DNA from: an uncultured Eggerthellaceae bacterium
GTDB taxonomy: Bacteria > Actinomycetota > Coriobacteriia > Coriobacteriales > Eggerthellaceae
Direction of reading: 5' to 3'
Assembly (NCBI GenBank): GCA_903789375.1
Contig: CAIFEB010000005.1
Location: forward strand, 8,344-72,343
DNA length: 64,000 nt
The notes under the pieces were generated by a model. The model worked only from the letters and a program-made list of their open reading frames with translations. It was not told the DNA's origin and did no database searches. A program made the position numbers and the translations under genes. Below are positions 56,526 through 64,000 of this stretch, one piece after another (the first letter of the stretch is position 1; each line of letters begins with the position of its first letter).

Positions 56526-57791
56526 CTACCCTTGAGACCGCGTGTTACCTTCGCCCTTAGCTGCCTCATCAACCAGCAGGATCAGCTCCCCGTGAGAATG
56601 AACGTCCAGCTTACCGTAAATGCTGTATATATGGCTTTTCACAGTCGACTGCGCGGTGCCTAGCTGTTCCGCAATCGACGAAATTGAAGCATCGGTCATG
56701 AGCATCTCCAGTGTCTCATGCTCCCGTTTGGTCAGACCGTAGCGTTCCGCAATCGCTCGAGCCACGGCTTCATCGTGTTTCTTTGATGCAGAGCCGGCAT
56801 CTAACATCGTTATATCGCTCGACACGAGACTGATATACGGTGTGTCCGTAAATTGGGAATAAAACGACGTCAGACGCTTGAAGAACTCTTTCACGTACTC
56901 ATTCCCGTGAACCTCGCGCTTTGCGGCAAAACCGATTTCGAGGTAGTACGGTTCCTTCAGTGGCACTGCCTTTACCTCATGAGATTCCCCAAAGCGACTG
57001 TACGATAAGATCTGAGAGAACGCAGGCACGACTGAGATCCCGAGGTTTCGTTCAACCATCGAGAGCCTAAACCCACTGTCCGATGTCACCATACTTACCG
57101 CGTCTTCGCCATACAACCGCTTGAGAACTTTCGCAATGTCGTCATTCGAAGCGATAAGCGGATGTGAGCGCATGTCAGCACGTGAAATCGTCTTCCTATC
57201 CGAAAGCCTTGAGTGCTGAGATACCACCGCCATGTCGTACGAGGCGAGATACTGCTGATAGACGAATCCGTTCTCCTCTAACGAGGCAATCGCATTCTGA
57301 TTCTCCCTCTCAAACGGGCTGAAAAAACAGAACAGACCGAGAGCCACCTCGTCATCGCGATGATTCTCCTGCAATAGATTTTGAAGCACCTCGGCGTTGT
57401 TGCATTGCACGAGACGCGTGTTGGCAAACAGCCCCTCGAACTCGTTCGTCATAGGCCAGATAAACCCGGAATCGAATGCGACATTTGCAAGATAGGCGAC
57501 AACGCCCAGCTTAGATGCCTTGTTCGTCAGCTCCCTCACATCGAGAACGCTGCGCTCCATGTCCATTTGAGCATTCAACATGCGAATGGCTATGGGAAGG
57601 ATCCTTTGACCATACTCAGATAAAACCATCTTGTTGGACTGTCGTTCGAACAACTTGCATCCAAGCTCCGATTCGAGCACCGAAAGGGAACGGCTGATTC
57701 CTTGTGGTGTCATATAATTCGCGGAAGCTGCCGCAGCGGCCGTCCCCAGCCGCGCCACATCCACGAAGTACTTGAGATAGTTCGTCTGCAT
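56526..57791 (-). CDS. Chimeric regulator: LysR-type N-terminus, LuxR-type C-terminus
   Basis: 421 residues. Residues ~1-65 form a LysR winged helix (YLKYFVDVARLGTAAAAASA ... QGISRSLSVLESELGCKLF). The middle (~90-300) looks like a LysR effector-binding domain. Residues ~350-415 form a LuxR HTH (LTKREHETLEMLMTDASISS ... STVKSHIYSIYGKLDVHSHG). That C-terminal part is strikingly close to the HTH of the membrane LuxR protein at 20.5-22.3 kb. Two DNA-binding domains at opposite ends of one protein is unusual. It is the last gene of the transhydroxylase-like set. A 12-base palindrome precedes its ATG. GGGGGG is its ribosome site. Confidence 0.88.
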   Translation of the reverse strand: MQTNYLKYFVDVARLGTAAAAASANYMTPQGISRSLSVLESELGCKLFERQSNKMVLSEYGQRILPIAIRMLNAQMDMERSVLDVRELTNKASKLGVVAYLANVAFDSGFIWPMTNEFEGLFANTRLVQCNNAEVLQNLLQENHRDDEVALGLFCFFSPFERENQNAIASLEENGFVYQQYLASYDMAVVSQHSRLSDRKTISRADMRSHPLIASNDDIAKVLKRLYGEDAVSMVTSDSGFRLSMVERNLGISVVPAFSQILSYSRFGESHEVKAVPLKEPYYLEIGFAAKREVHGNEYVKEFFKRLTSFYSQFTDTPYISLVSSDITMLDAGSASKKHDEAVARAIAERYGLTKREHETLEMLMTDASISSIAEQLGTAQSTVKSHIYSIYGKLDVHSHGELILLVDEAAKGEGNTRSQG

Positions 57792-57808
57792 AATCCCCCC
57801 AACGCCGA

Positions 57809-57838
57809 ATACCCGGCTAGATAATACTAGCCGGGTAT
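57809..57838. promoter_or_regulatory. Perfect 12-base palindrome before the chimeric regulator
   Basis: ATACCCGGCTAG (57809-57820) and CTAGCCGGGTAT (57827-57838) are exact complements around a six-base AT centre. It lies 18 bases before the regulator ATG and 39 after the carrier gene stop. It could be an autoregulatory operator or an internal terminator; no T-run follows, which favours an operator. Confidence 0.6.
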
Positions 57839-57876
57839 CGATACGAGCTACCGTTTAATCGTACAGAGCGAATGCG

Positions 57877-59286
57877 CTACGGCAATCCGATAAGCATGGC
57901 GGTCGCCGGGGTCAGGAACACGGTGATGAGGACCATCACCAAGCTCGGAACCCATCCCGACTTCAACATGTCGCCGAAGCCGAAATAGTGTCGGTTGCTC
58001 GAATACGAGAGCAGCGGCACGCCATCGAGCGGGAGCATAAGAGCGATTGCGCTCCAGAATCCGACCATGGCGCAGGTCGCGGCAATCGAGCCACCCATCG
58101 ACGACACGATGGCGGCAAACGGCACCGCGATGAGACCGGCACATGCGGGACCCGCGGGGATGACGTTGTGCAGAACGCAGGCGAGCACAGATAGTACGAG
58201 CAGCGTCAGGACGAGAGGCCATGTGGTCATCGGCGCCATCACCGTGTCAACCAGCCATTGGGTAGCCCCGGTGCTCGTGAGAGCCGTGACGAGAACGTTA
58301 ACGGCCATCATCAGAAGCATCATGCCCCACGGCGAGTCTTCGAGGTACTCATCGAAGTTGATCGCATTCACACCCGGAAGGAACATGAAACCCAGCGCGA
58401 TCAAGGAAACAACCGTGATGTCGATAGCAGTAATCCACGACGAAGCAATCCACACGACCATGGTGATCAACATAACTGCGAGACCAAGGACCTCGCTGCG
58501 CGGCATCCGAGAGAGGGACTGCGCGCGTTGTATGCCCGAGCTCACCGCTTCATCGGTAAGCTGCTCCGGTTTGAAGATCTTCACGAGGGCAAACCATGCA
58601 CAAGGAATCGTGATGACAGCCAAGGGAACACCGAAAGCCATCCACTGAACGAAGCTGATGTGCACGCCGAAATTCTGCTCGATAAGCGTCATCGCCAACA
58701 CGTTGATGATGCATCCCGAAGGGGTCATCGCACCGCCGATAGCAGCTGCCCAAGGAATTCCGATGGCTATGCATTTCGCGAATCCCGATTTCCCGCCCGT
58801 CGGCGTGTTGTTCGCATCAAGCACGCCGTATGCAATCGGCAGCATGACAGCCGTCAAGGGCAGATTGTCCATCAGCGTGGAAATAAGCGCAGTACCGACC
58901 ATGAAGCCCAGCAGCACACGCGACGAGTTGGTCCCAGCCCATCGCAAAATCAAGCCGGTGAGCCGTGTGGCAATCGTAGAACGGCCGACGAAGCTGGCAA
59001 ACGCGAAGCAGCACAGATAGAAGATGATCGCGTTGTTGATCGAAGCTGCCCACGTATCCGTAGCGCTCATAATCCCCAGCAGCGGAACCAAGCCGACCAT
59101 AGCCCACGCGCTGATCGCAAGAGGCATTACCCCAGACACCCAGAACGCGATTGAGACGACGAAGATAGCCAACGCCATCTTCCCGCTCCACGTAAGCCCA
59201 GCCGCCGTGGGCATCGCGCCGATGATCACCAACACGACAATGCCAGCTACGATAATCGCCAGCTTTCTAGCCCATTTTTCTTGCAT
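57877..59286 (-). CDS. DASS/SLC13-type anion symporter
   Basis: 469 residues with about twelve membrane segments. The two SNT-like hairpin motifs of the family are represented by STLMDNLPLTAVMLPIAYG and the late VLHNVIPAGPACAGLIAVP. Such carriers import di- or tricarboxylates with Na+; some move aromatic acids. Placed between the transhydroxylase-like subunits and their regulator, it may import the aromatic substrate. The start is the ATG at 59286, with AGGGG ten bases upstream. A three-copy nine-base repeat overlaps that ribosome site. Confidence 0.88.
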   Translation of the reverse strand: MQEKWARKLAIIVAGIVVLVIIGAMPTAAGLTWSGKMALAIFVVSIAFWVSGVMPLAISAWAMVGLVPLLGIMSATDTWAASINNAIIFYLCCFAFASFVGRSTIATRLTGLILRWAGTNSSRVLLGFMVGTALISTLMDNLPLTAVMLPIAYGVLDANNTPTGGKSGFAKCIAIGIPWAAAIGGAMTPSGCIINVLAMTLIEQNFGVHISFVQWMAFGVPLAVITIPCAWFALVKIFKPEQLTDEAVSSGIQRAQSLSRMPRSEVLGLAVMLITMVVWIASSWITAIDITVVSLIALGFMFLPGVNAINFDEYLEDSPWGMMLLMMAVNVLVTALTSTGATQWLVDTVMAPMTTWPLVLTLLVLSVLACVLHNVIPAGPACAGLIAVPFAAIVSSMGGSIAATCAMVGFWSAIALMLPLDGVPLLSYSSNRHYFGFGDMLKSGWVPSLVMVLITVFLTPATAMLIGLP

Positions 59287-59298
59287 CAATTACCATCC

Positions 59299-59325
59299 CC
59301 TATGAATCCTATGAATCCTATGAAT
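59299..59325. repeat. Nine-base tandem repeat, three copies, at a ribosome site
   Basis: CCTATGAAT occurs three times in direct tandem between the small subunit gene and the DASS carrier gene. In the leftward direction the repeat reads ATTCATAGG and its last copy merges into the AGGGG ribosome site of the carrier. Copy-number change would alter the leader length. Confidence 0.8.
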
Positions 59326-59375
59326 CCTCACCAGCAGGCGCACTCACCCCCTCTCCGAGTGCGCCTGCGAAGCCG

Positions 59376-60188
59376 TTACTGCTGGTCGATGAGCAAATCG
59401 TCGAAGACGACATCCTTCCCACGACAGTCAGCGACCAACGTGACAGGGTCGAATCCCTCTGCCGTAACCACCACCTGGTACGAAGCCTCGTCGGCTTCAT
59501 CCCAGCGAAAATCGCCGAACTCATCGGTTTCCGTGCAATTCACCGTTTCGCCCTGCTCGTTGATGAATTCGACTTTGGCCCCGATGATGACTTCGTTCTC
59601 TGCCCTATTCGCCACCGTGCCGGCTACGAATCGCTTCGGCACGTTGAGATAGAAGACGTGGCTGTCCTCCCCTTGATCGAACAGATGGACCGCAGACGCT
59701 ATCTCATCGGCGAATTCGTCCTCGTCTCCGTATCGGAGCGCGCCCGTCGCGCACGCCTCCACGCAGCGCGGCTGGGTCCAGCCATCCTGCATCAAATGAG
59801 CGCACCCAGTGCACTTCTGGGGCAGACCGAGCTCGTCATTCCAGTAGACAAGATGGCTGGGGCAGGCATCTACAAGGTCGCTGCGGCCCTTTGCCTTCTC
59901 GGAGTCGATGATGATCGCGCCCGTCATTTCATCGCGATACACACATTCGGGGGCCTGGGAGAGCAGCTTGCAGTCATCGCATTGCCCGCAGAATTCGGGC
60001 CGATAGTCAACGCGGACAACCGGCACACGACCCCGCTCCGTTTCGTTCATCTTGCACCAGAACTGACCGGTTTCCGGTTGCGGCGCCGCAATGGGGCTCC
60101 AGTCGTTGTCGCAATGCTCGTCCTTGCAGGCAAGTTGGCAGTTATAGCAACCATTGCACCTGCTCAGATCAACAACCAAACATTTCAT
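59376..60188 (-). CDS. Transhydroxylase-like small (Fe-S) subunit, BthL type
   Basis: 270 residues. The cysteine groups CNGCYNCQLACK, FCGQCDDCK, a late DACPSHLVYWN and CTGCAHLMQDGWTQPRC fit three [4Fe-4S] clusters, as in the beta subunit of pyrogallol-phloroglucinol transhydroxylase. The C-terminal ~75 residues form a beta-sandwich (AGTVANRAENEVIIGAKVEF ... GDFRWDEADEASYQVVV) like the transthyretin/Cna-B-type domain seen in that beta subunit. The ATG lies four bases after the large subunit stop, with GGAGG upstream. The length and domain order match the transhydroxylase partner far better than DmsB. Confidence 0.85.
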   Translation of the reverse strand: MKCLVVDLSRCNGCYNCQLACKDEHCDNDWSPIAAPQPETGQFWCKMNETERGRVPVVRVDYRPEFCGQCDDCKLLSQAPECVYRDEMTGAIIIDSEKAKGRSDLVDACPSHLVYWNDELGLPQKCTGCAHLMQDGWTQPRCVEACATGALRYGDEDEFADEIASAVHLFDQGEDSHVFYLNVPKRFVAGTVANRAENEVIIGAKVEFINEQGETVNCTETDEFGDFRWDEADEASYQVVVTAEGFDPVTLVADCRGKDVVFDDLLIDQQ

Positions 60189-60192
60189 CGTC

Positions 60193-62805
60193 TTACTCCT
60201 CCTCAACGAGGTAGTCGCGCACGTCCTGCCCGTAGCTCGCGTCGTAGAATTTGTTGCGATTGAACTGCTCCGGATACCGCTTGGCCAGCTCGAACACGTC
60301 CACCTTTTCGACACCCACCAGGTATCCCGAAGTGACTTCGCCGTCTGCGTTCTTCGACGTCGTAGCAGTGGGGCAAATCAGATTGATTGCGCCGCCACGG
60401 TCGAGCCCGCCAACGCCCGGCACAATCACGTCGGCATTCGCACCATGGTCCATATACACCGCGTGTTCGCAAATGCGCTCGGTCACGCGCGCCCCGCCGA
60501 GCACCGCGCCGCGCTCGTTGAAGACCTTGACGACGTCGCCCGAGTGAATTCCCAGCTTGTCCGCATCGACCGGATTGATCCAAAGAGGCTCGTACGCGTA
60601 TCCGTCCGGGCCGATAACCTTGCACGTCTCGATTTCGCGAAGCCACTCCACGTCATCGAATTCGGCGTGCACGCGCCAACGAGGATGGTTGGATACGATG
60701 AGGAATGGATACTGTTTCGCTCGGTCGGAAGAAAGCCTGTCGTCGTGCCCATCGCCCTTCTCGATCCAGTGCGCGACTGGGCCGCGGATCCCGTCGTCGG
60801 GGAAGTTGTTCGCAAGGGGCACCGAGTAGAACTCGATCTTTCCCGTAGGCGTTTCCAGGGGATTGTGATCGGGGTCGTCCGCGAAGGGCGTAAGGCCCAC
60901 GACATCATCTTCCCATCCCTCATGCGTGGGAATGAGCTGATACCCGCGCTTCTTGAACGTCTCCCAGTCGCGTTCCTCTTCGGCGATTCCGCAGTTGTCG
61001 TATCCGTCGCGAACCTGCTGCTCGACGGTCTTTCCCTTGGTCATGCGCTGGACGCATCCCTCGTAGATACCGCCGTACTGCTCGAGCGCCGCGCCGATGG
61101 CCTGAACTGCCTCCCAGTCGGATTTAGCCTCGCCAACAGGCGGGATGATCGCCTTCTCGTACGTAACCGCGCTCCACTGGCCGGAGTCGTTGTCGGTGCC
61201 GAAGTCGGATACCTCGAACTTGGTGCAAATGGGAAGCACGATATCAGCGAAGCGCGCATCGTCTTCGAACCACGGCGCCTCCATCAGATAGAATTCGAGG
61301 TTTTCAGACCGCAAAGCGTCTTGGAACTCATTGCCACCGTTCAGAGACGTCATGAACGCCGGGTTGTCCGACCACAGCATCTTGACGGGCTTGTTGCCCG
61401 GAGCAGGGAACTCGAAATGCTCGAATTGGTCTTCGCGAGGGTTGGCAGAAGTACCACGCCCATACCAATCAAAGGACTCTCCTCGAAGCGCCTTGTGAAT
61501 CTTGGTCTTGGGGACGAAGCTTTCCATGCCCTGACCGATAAGCGGTCCGTTGTAGCAAGCTGCCGTATTCGGAATCACCTTCGACGTGGGCAACGGGCTG
61601 CACGACGACATCCCGAAAAGCACCCACTCGATGAACTTGATCGAGATGCGGCCAGGTTTTCCGACGCCCTGCATGGCAAGCAGGTACACTTCCAGACGTG
61701 CAGGTTCATGCGCAAAAGCAGCGCGGATGTACGAACCTCCATTGCAATGGGCAATGGACACGGCGTGTCTCGCCCAATACCGCGCGAGCGCCTTTATCTT
61801 GTATGCCGGGATGCCGCAAATCGGCTCCGCCCATTCAGGCGTCTTCGCAACACCGTCTTCGTTGCCCATGACGTAGTAGACGAACCACTCAAAACCATCG
61901 GAGTGCGTTTTGATGTACTCCTCGTCGTATGTCTTCTCGTTGATCCATACGTATGCGATTGCCAGCTGAAGAGCAGCATCCGTGTTGGGAAGGACGGGGA
62001 ACCACTTGTCTGCGTGAACAACGTTCGTGTAGTTGGCATCAGGAGAGATCGCGATGTGCTTGATGCCGCAATCATGCCACCAGTAAGCCATTCTGCTCGC
62101 AAGCTGGCCGCCCCATCCCCATGTGGTCGTCTCCAGGTCGCAGCCCCAGAACAGCACCGCATCGGAGTTCTGCGCGATGTCCTGCGCGGTTCCGGTCGAA
62201 TGCGTGTTCTGGCCTACAGGATCCATGCCCCACGCGTGCTTGGCTCCCCAGTACCATCCTTCCCAGCTGTCGGGATTGCGTGCTTGGATCGTGAATCCAC
62301 CTACTTCGGAAAGGAGCCTGGTCATGCAGCCATGAGGCGTGTTGATGGCCTTGCTCTCGCCGTGGCCGTCAGCTTGGCAGAGAATCGAATAGGGACCGTA
62401 CTCATCGTGTATGCGTTTGATCTCGCCCGCGATGATGCGGCAGGCCTCGTCCCAACTGATACGCTCGTATTTCGAAATACCGCGATTTTGCGGGTTCCGC
62501 TCGCCTTCCGGATCCCAGTCAACGCGTTTCATGGGAAAGGGAATGCGATTTTTAGAGTAGGTTCGACGCTTGTACACCATCGGGAACGGCGGCGTGAGCG
62601 ATTTCATGCCCGGTTCGAACACCGTCCCGTTTTTCCCCGTGAGCTTCCAATAGTTGAGCTCGTCTTTCGTATAATCCTGATCGAAATGGACCGGATGGAT
62701 GCGGACCAGCTTCCCGTCTTTTGCATCCGCGGCGACGATGTTGGCGCCTCCCCCGAACGATTCGAGTCCGAGGTTGTGCACCGCGGTATCATCTTTGATT
62801 CTCAT
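60193..62805 (-). CDS. Pyrogallol transhydroxylase-like large subunit, AthL type
   Basis: 870 residues, DMSO-reductase family, with no N-terminal Fe-S cysteines and no Tat leader, as in AthL. The segment NPDSWEGWYWG matches the transhydroxylase active-site region. From memory of that structure, its Ser is the molybdenum ligand and its Asp and a His about 30 residues earlier take part in catalysis; Asp, Ser, Trp and the His (in QADGHGESK) are all present here. ERISWDEACRII and GNKPVKMLWSDNPAFMT also fit. It may move a hydroxyl group between polyphenols (pyrogallol to phloroglucinol) or dehydroxylate one. GAGGGGG precedes the ATG. Confidence 0.85.
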   Translation of the reverse strand: MRIKDDTAVHNLGLESFGGGANIVAADAKDGKLVRIHPVHFDQDYTKDELNYWKLTGKNGTVFEPGMKSLTPPFPMVYKRRTYSKNRIPFPMKRVDWDPEGERNPQNRGISKYERISWDEACRIIAGEIKRIHDEYGPYSILCQADGHGESKAINTPHGCMTRLLSEVGGFTIQARNPDSWEGWYWGAKHAWGMDPVGQNTHSTGTAQDIAQNSDAVLFWGCDLETTTWGWGGQLASRMAYWWHDCGIKHIAISPDANYTNVVHADKWFPVLPNTDAALQLAIAYVWINEKTYDEEYIKTHSDGFEWFVYYVMGNEDGVAKTPEWAEPICGIPAYKIKALARYWARHAVSIAHCNGGSYIRAAFAHEPARLEVYLLAMQGVGKPGRISIKFIEWVLFGMSSCSPLPTSKVIPNTAACYNGPLIGQGMESFVPKTKIHKALRGESFDWYGRGTSANPREDQFEHFEFPAPGNKPVKMLWSDNPAFMTSLNGGNEFQDALRSENLEFYLMEAPWFEDDARFADIVLPICTKFEVSDFGTDNDSGQWSAVTYEKAIIPPVGEAKSDWEAVQAIGAALEQYGGIYEGCVQRMTKGKTVEQQVRDGYDNCGIAEEERDWETFKKRGYQLIPTHEGWEDDVVGLTPFADDPDHNPLETPTGKIEFYSVPLANNFPDDGIRGPVAHWIEKGDGHDDRLSSDRAKQYPFLIVSNHPRWRVHAEFDDVEWLREIETCKVIGPDGYAYEPLWINPVDADKLGIHSGDVVKVFNERGAVLGGARVTERICEHAVYMDHGANADVIVPGVGGLDRGGAINLICPTATTSKNADGEVTSGYLVGVEKVDVFELAKRYPEQFNRNKFYDASYGQDVRDYLVEEE

Positions 62806-62857
62806 AGTTCCCCCTCGCACATTAATCAGATCAATGGGTTTTGCCTGTCATTTGGAA

Positions 62858-64000
62858 TCACTCGCTATCGCTTTCCGCCTCCTTCTTCCTGATGTCAGCC
62901 ACCTTTCCATCAGATGTCACGAAGACTGCGACCATGACAGCAGCAAGAATGGCAAGCTGAGCGAGAACGAACTGCGCATTTGCCTGCCAGCCGATCGAGG
63001 AGACGATTGGCGACACGATGTATCCGCCAACAACTTGGGCGACACCTGTCGCAAACGCCATGGTGGCAAGCACGAAATCGGTCTTCTTCGGCTCAGGAAC
63101 GAGAACCGGCGTAATGGCGCGCGTGCCGGTCGGAACCATTGCCCCCGCTACGCCCATAAGGATCGACGCGATCCAAGGACCGGTCATGTCCGTGCCCGGA
63201 GTGAAGTAGAAGAACGCCATGAGCACGGCTACGAGTAGATATCCGCCCGCGACCATCCATTTACGGAAATGGAACTTGTCAGCGGCAACTCCGCAAACGA
63301 TGCCGAGAGGGATGCTGATGATTGCCGTCCAATTCGGCAGCATCGCGGAATCGAACACCGACAGCCCCTTCTCGTTCTGCAGGAACGTCGGGTAGAGCGT
63401 GTTGATGTTCGCAACGTAGTCGAAAACCCACACGAAGAAAAACGCGCAGACAATCATGCCGGCGACGGTGAAATTCCGACCGGGCTTCTTGCGTTTTGTC
63501 GGATCAGAAGCAACCAGCTCGTTCTCGGGAATCTCTGGCATCCTGCAGCTTGCGAGCAGCCAGATGATGGAAATGACTTCCATGGCTATCGAGACGATCC
63601 AAATGGGACGCCAGGAAAAGGCAACCGCCGCACCGCCCGCTGCCTCGAAGATTATCGGCGCGACAAAGAAGCTGATAACGACCCCCACAGGCGTCCACTG
63701 AGACCAGATGCCCATGCAAAGCCCCTGATCCTTGAGCGGAAACAGCCGCGGCATGATATTCGGCCCGATAACGCAGATGAGTCCGTAGGCGACGCCTTCA
63801 AGCGTACGACCGAACAGGAACATGGCCGTGTTCGTGGAAACCATGCACATGACGGAGCCCAAAAGCTGGATAAGGGAGGTCACCACAATGGAGAATTTTA
63901 CGCCCCAACGCTGCATGACCAGCATGCCGGGATACGCGAGGATCATGCCGGCGATAGAGAAGACGCCCATGATTTGGCTGAGCATGTCGACGCCCATCCC
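62858..64000 (-). CDS. MFS transporter, cut off by the window end
   Basis: At least 380 residues are visible; the N-terminus lies beyond the window. About ten membrane helices remain, with GRTLEGVAYGLICVIGPNIM and GLCMGIWSQWTPVGVV, closely similar to the MFS carrier at 14.6-15.8 kb. It precedes the large transhydroxylase-like subunit by 52 bases in the same direction, so it is probably co-transcribed and may handle the aromatic substrate or product. Confidence 0.85.
   Translation of the reverse strand, partial: GMGVDMLSQIMGVFSIAGMILAYPGMLVMQRWGVKFSIVVTSLIQLLGSVMCMVSTNTAMFLFGRTLEGVAYGLICVIGPNIMPRLFPLKDQGLCMGIWSQWTPVGVVISFFVAPIIFEAAGGAAVAFSWRPIWIVSIAMEVISIIWLLASCRMPEIPENELVASDPTKRKKPGRNFTVAGMIVCAFFFVWVFDYVANINTLYPTFLQNEKGLSVFDSAMLPNWTAIISIPLGIVCGVAADKFHFRKWMVAGGYLLVAVLMAFFYFTPGTDMTGPWIASILMGVAGAMVPTGTRAITPVLVPEPKKTDFVLATMAFATGVAQVVGGYIVSPIVSSIGWQANAQFVLAQLAILAAVMVAVFVTSDGKVADIRKKEAESDSE

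Overview
The window looks like a piece of chromosome from a high-GC, anaerobic member of the Coriobacteriia, most likely an Eggerthellaceae species (Slackia, Gordonibacter or Eggerthella type). This is an inference from content: four molybdopterin (DMSO-reductase family) oxidoreductases with dedicated Fe-S subunits, TorD-like chaperones, a membrane-bound LuxR regulator, many MFS carriers and strongly GC-biased third codon positions. The first ~92 bases contain almost only G and C and look like a contig-end artefact. I found no rRNA, tRNA, CRISPR array or insertion sequence.

Layout. 0.1-12.5 kb is ordinary backbone: a small membrane protein, an excisionase-type HTH/PBP-like regulator, ModD, PepC, an Mrp/ApbC P-loop carrier, a fused CydDC-type ABC exporter and a divergent MsbA-type ABC exporter. 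12.7-22.3 kb is a visibly lower-GC accessory block. It holds a cytoplasmic molybdoenzyme with Fe-S partner, two zinc-ribbon proteins, an MFS carrier, a trigger-factor-like protein without its ribosome-binding domain, and a divergent membrane-bound LuxR regulator broken by a C10 tract. 22.4-35.4 kb carries amide and peptide-like substrate use (APC permease plus formamidase; M20 amidohydrolase plus MFS), a DUF559-like protein, a lipoprotein, a zinc-ribbon membrane protein broken at a (GA)11 tract, and a GPH symporter.

35.4-44.2 kb is a respiratory unit. A Tat-exported DmsA-type catalytic subunit, four-cluster ferredoxin, NrfD-type anchor and TorD chaperone form one operon. Beside it is a maturation/regulation module of a polyferredoxin, two tandem winged-helix regulators and a second TorD. 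44.4-56.3 kb holds a MerR-TipAS regulator, an extradiol dioxygenase, an AEC carrier, a tandem MarR regulator divergent from a third molybdoenzyme plus ferredoxin pair, O-acetylhomoserine sulfhydrylase, an anchored secreted protein, xanthine phosphoribosyltransferase and a GNAT enzyme.

56.5-64.0 kb is one leftward gene set: an MFS carrier (cut by the window end), a large and a small subunit closely resembling pyrogallol-phloroglucinol transhydroxylase (AthL/BthL), a DASS/SLC13 anion carrier, and a regulator that joins a LysR-type N-terminus to a LuxR-type C-terminal HTH.

The most promising undescribed material is: (1) the 12.7-22.3 kb molybdoenzyme block with its private chaperone and a possibly phase-variable sensor; (2) the transhydroxylase-like cluster with its chimeric regulator; (3) two genes broken at simple repeats, where a single repeat-unit change restores one continuous reading frame.
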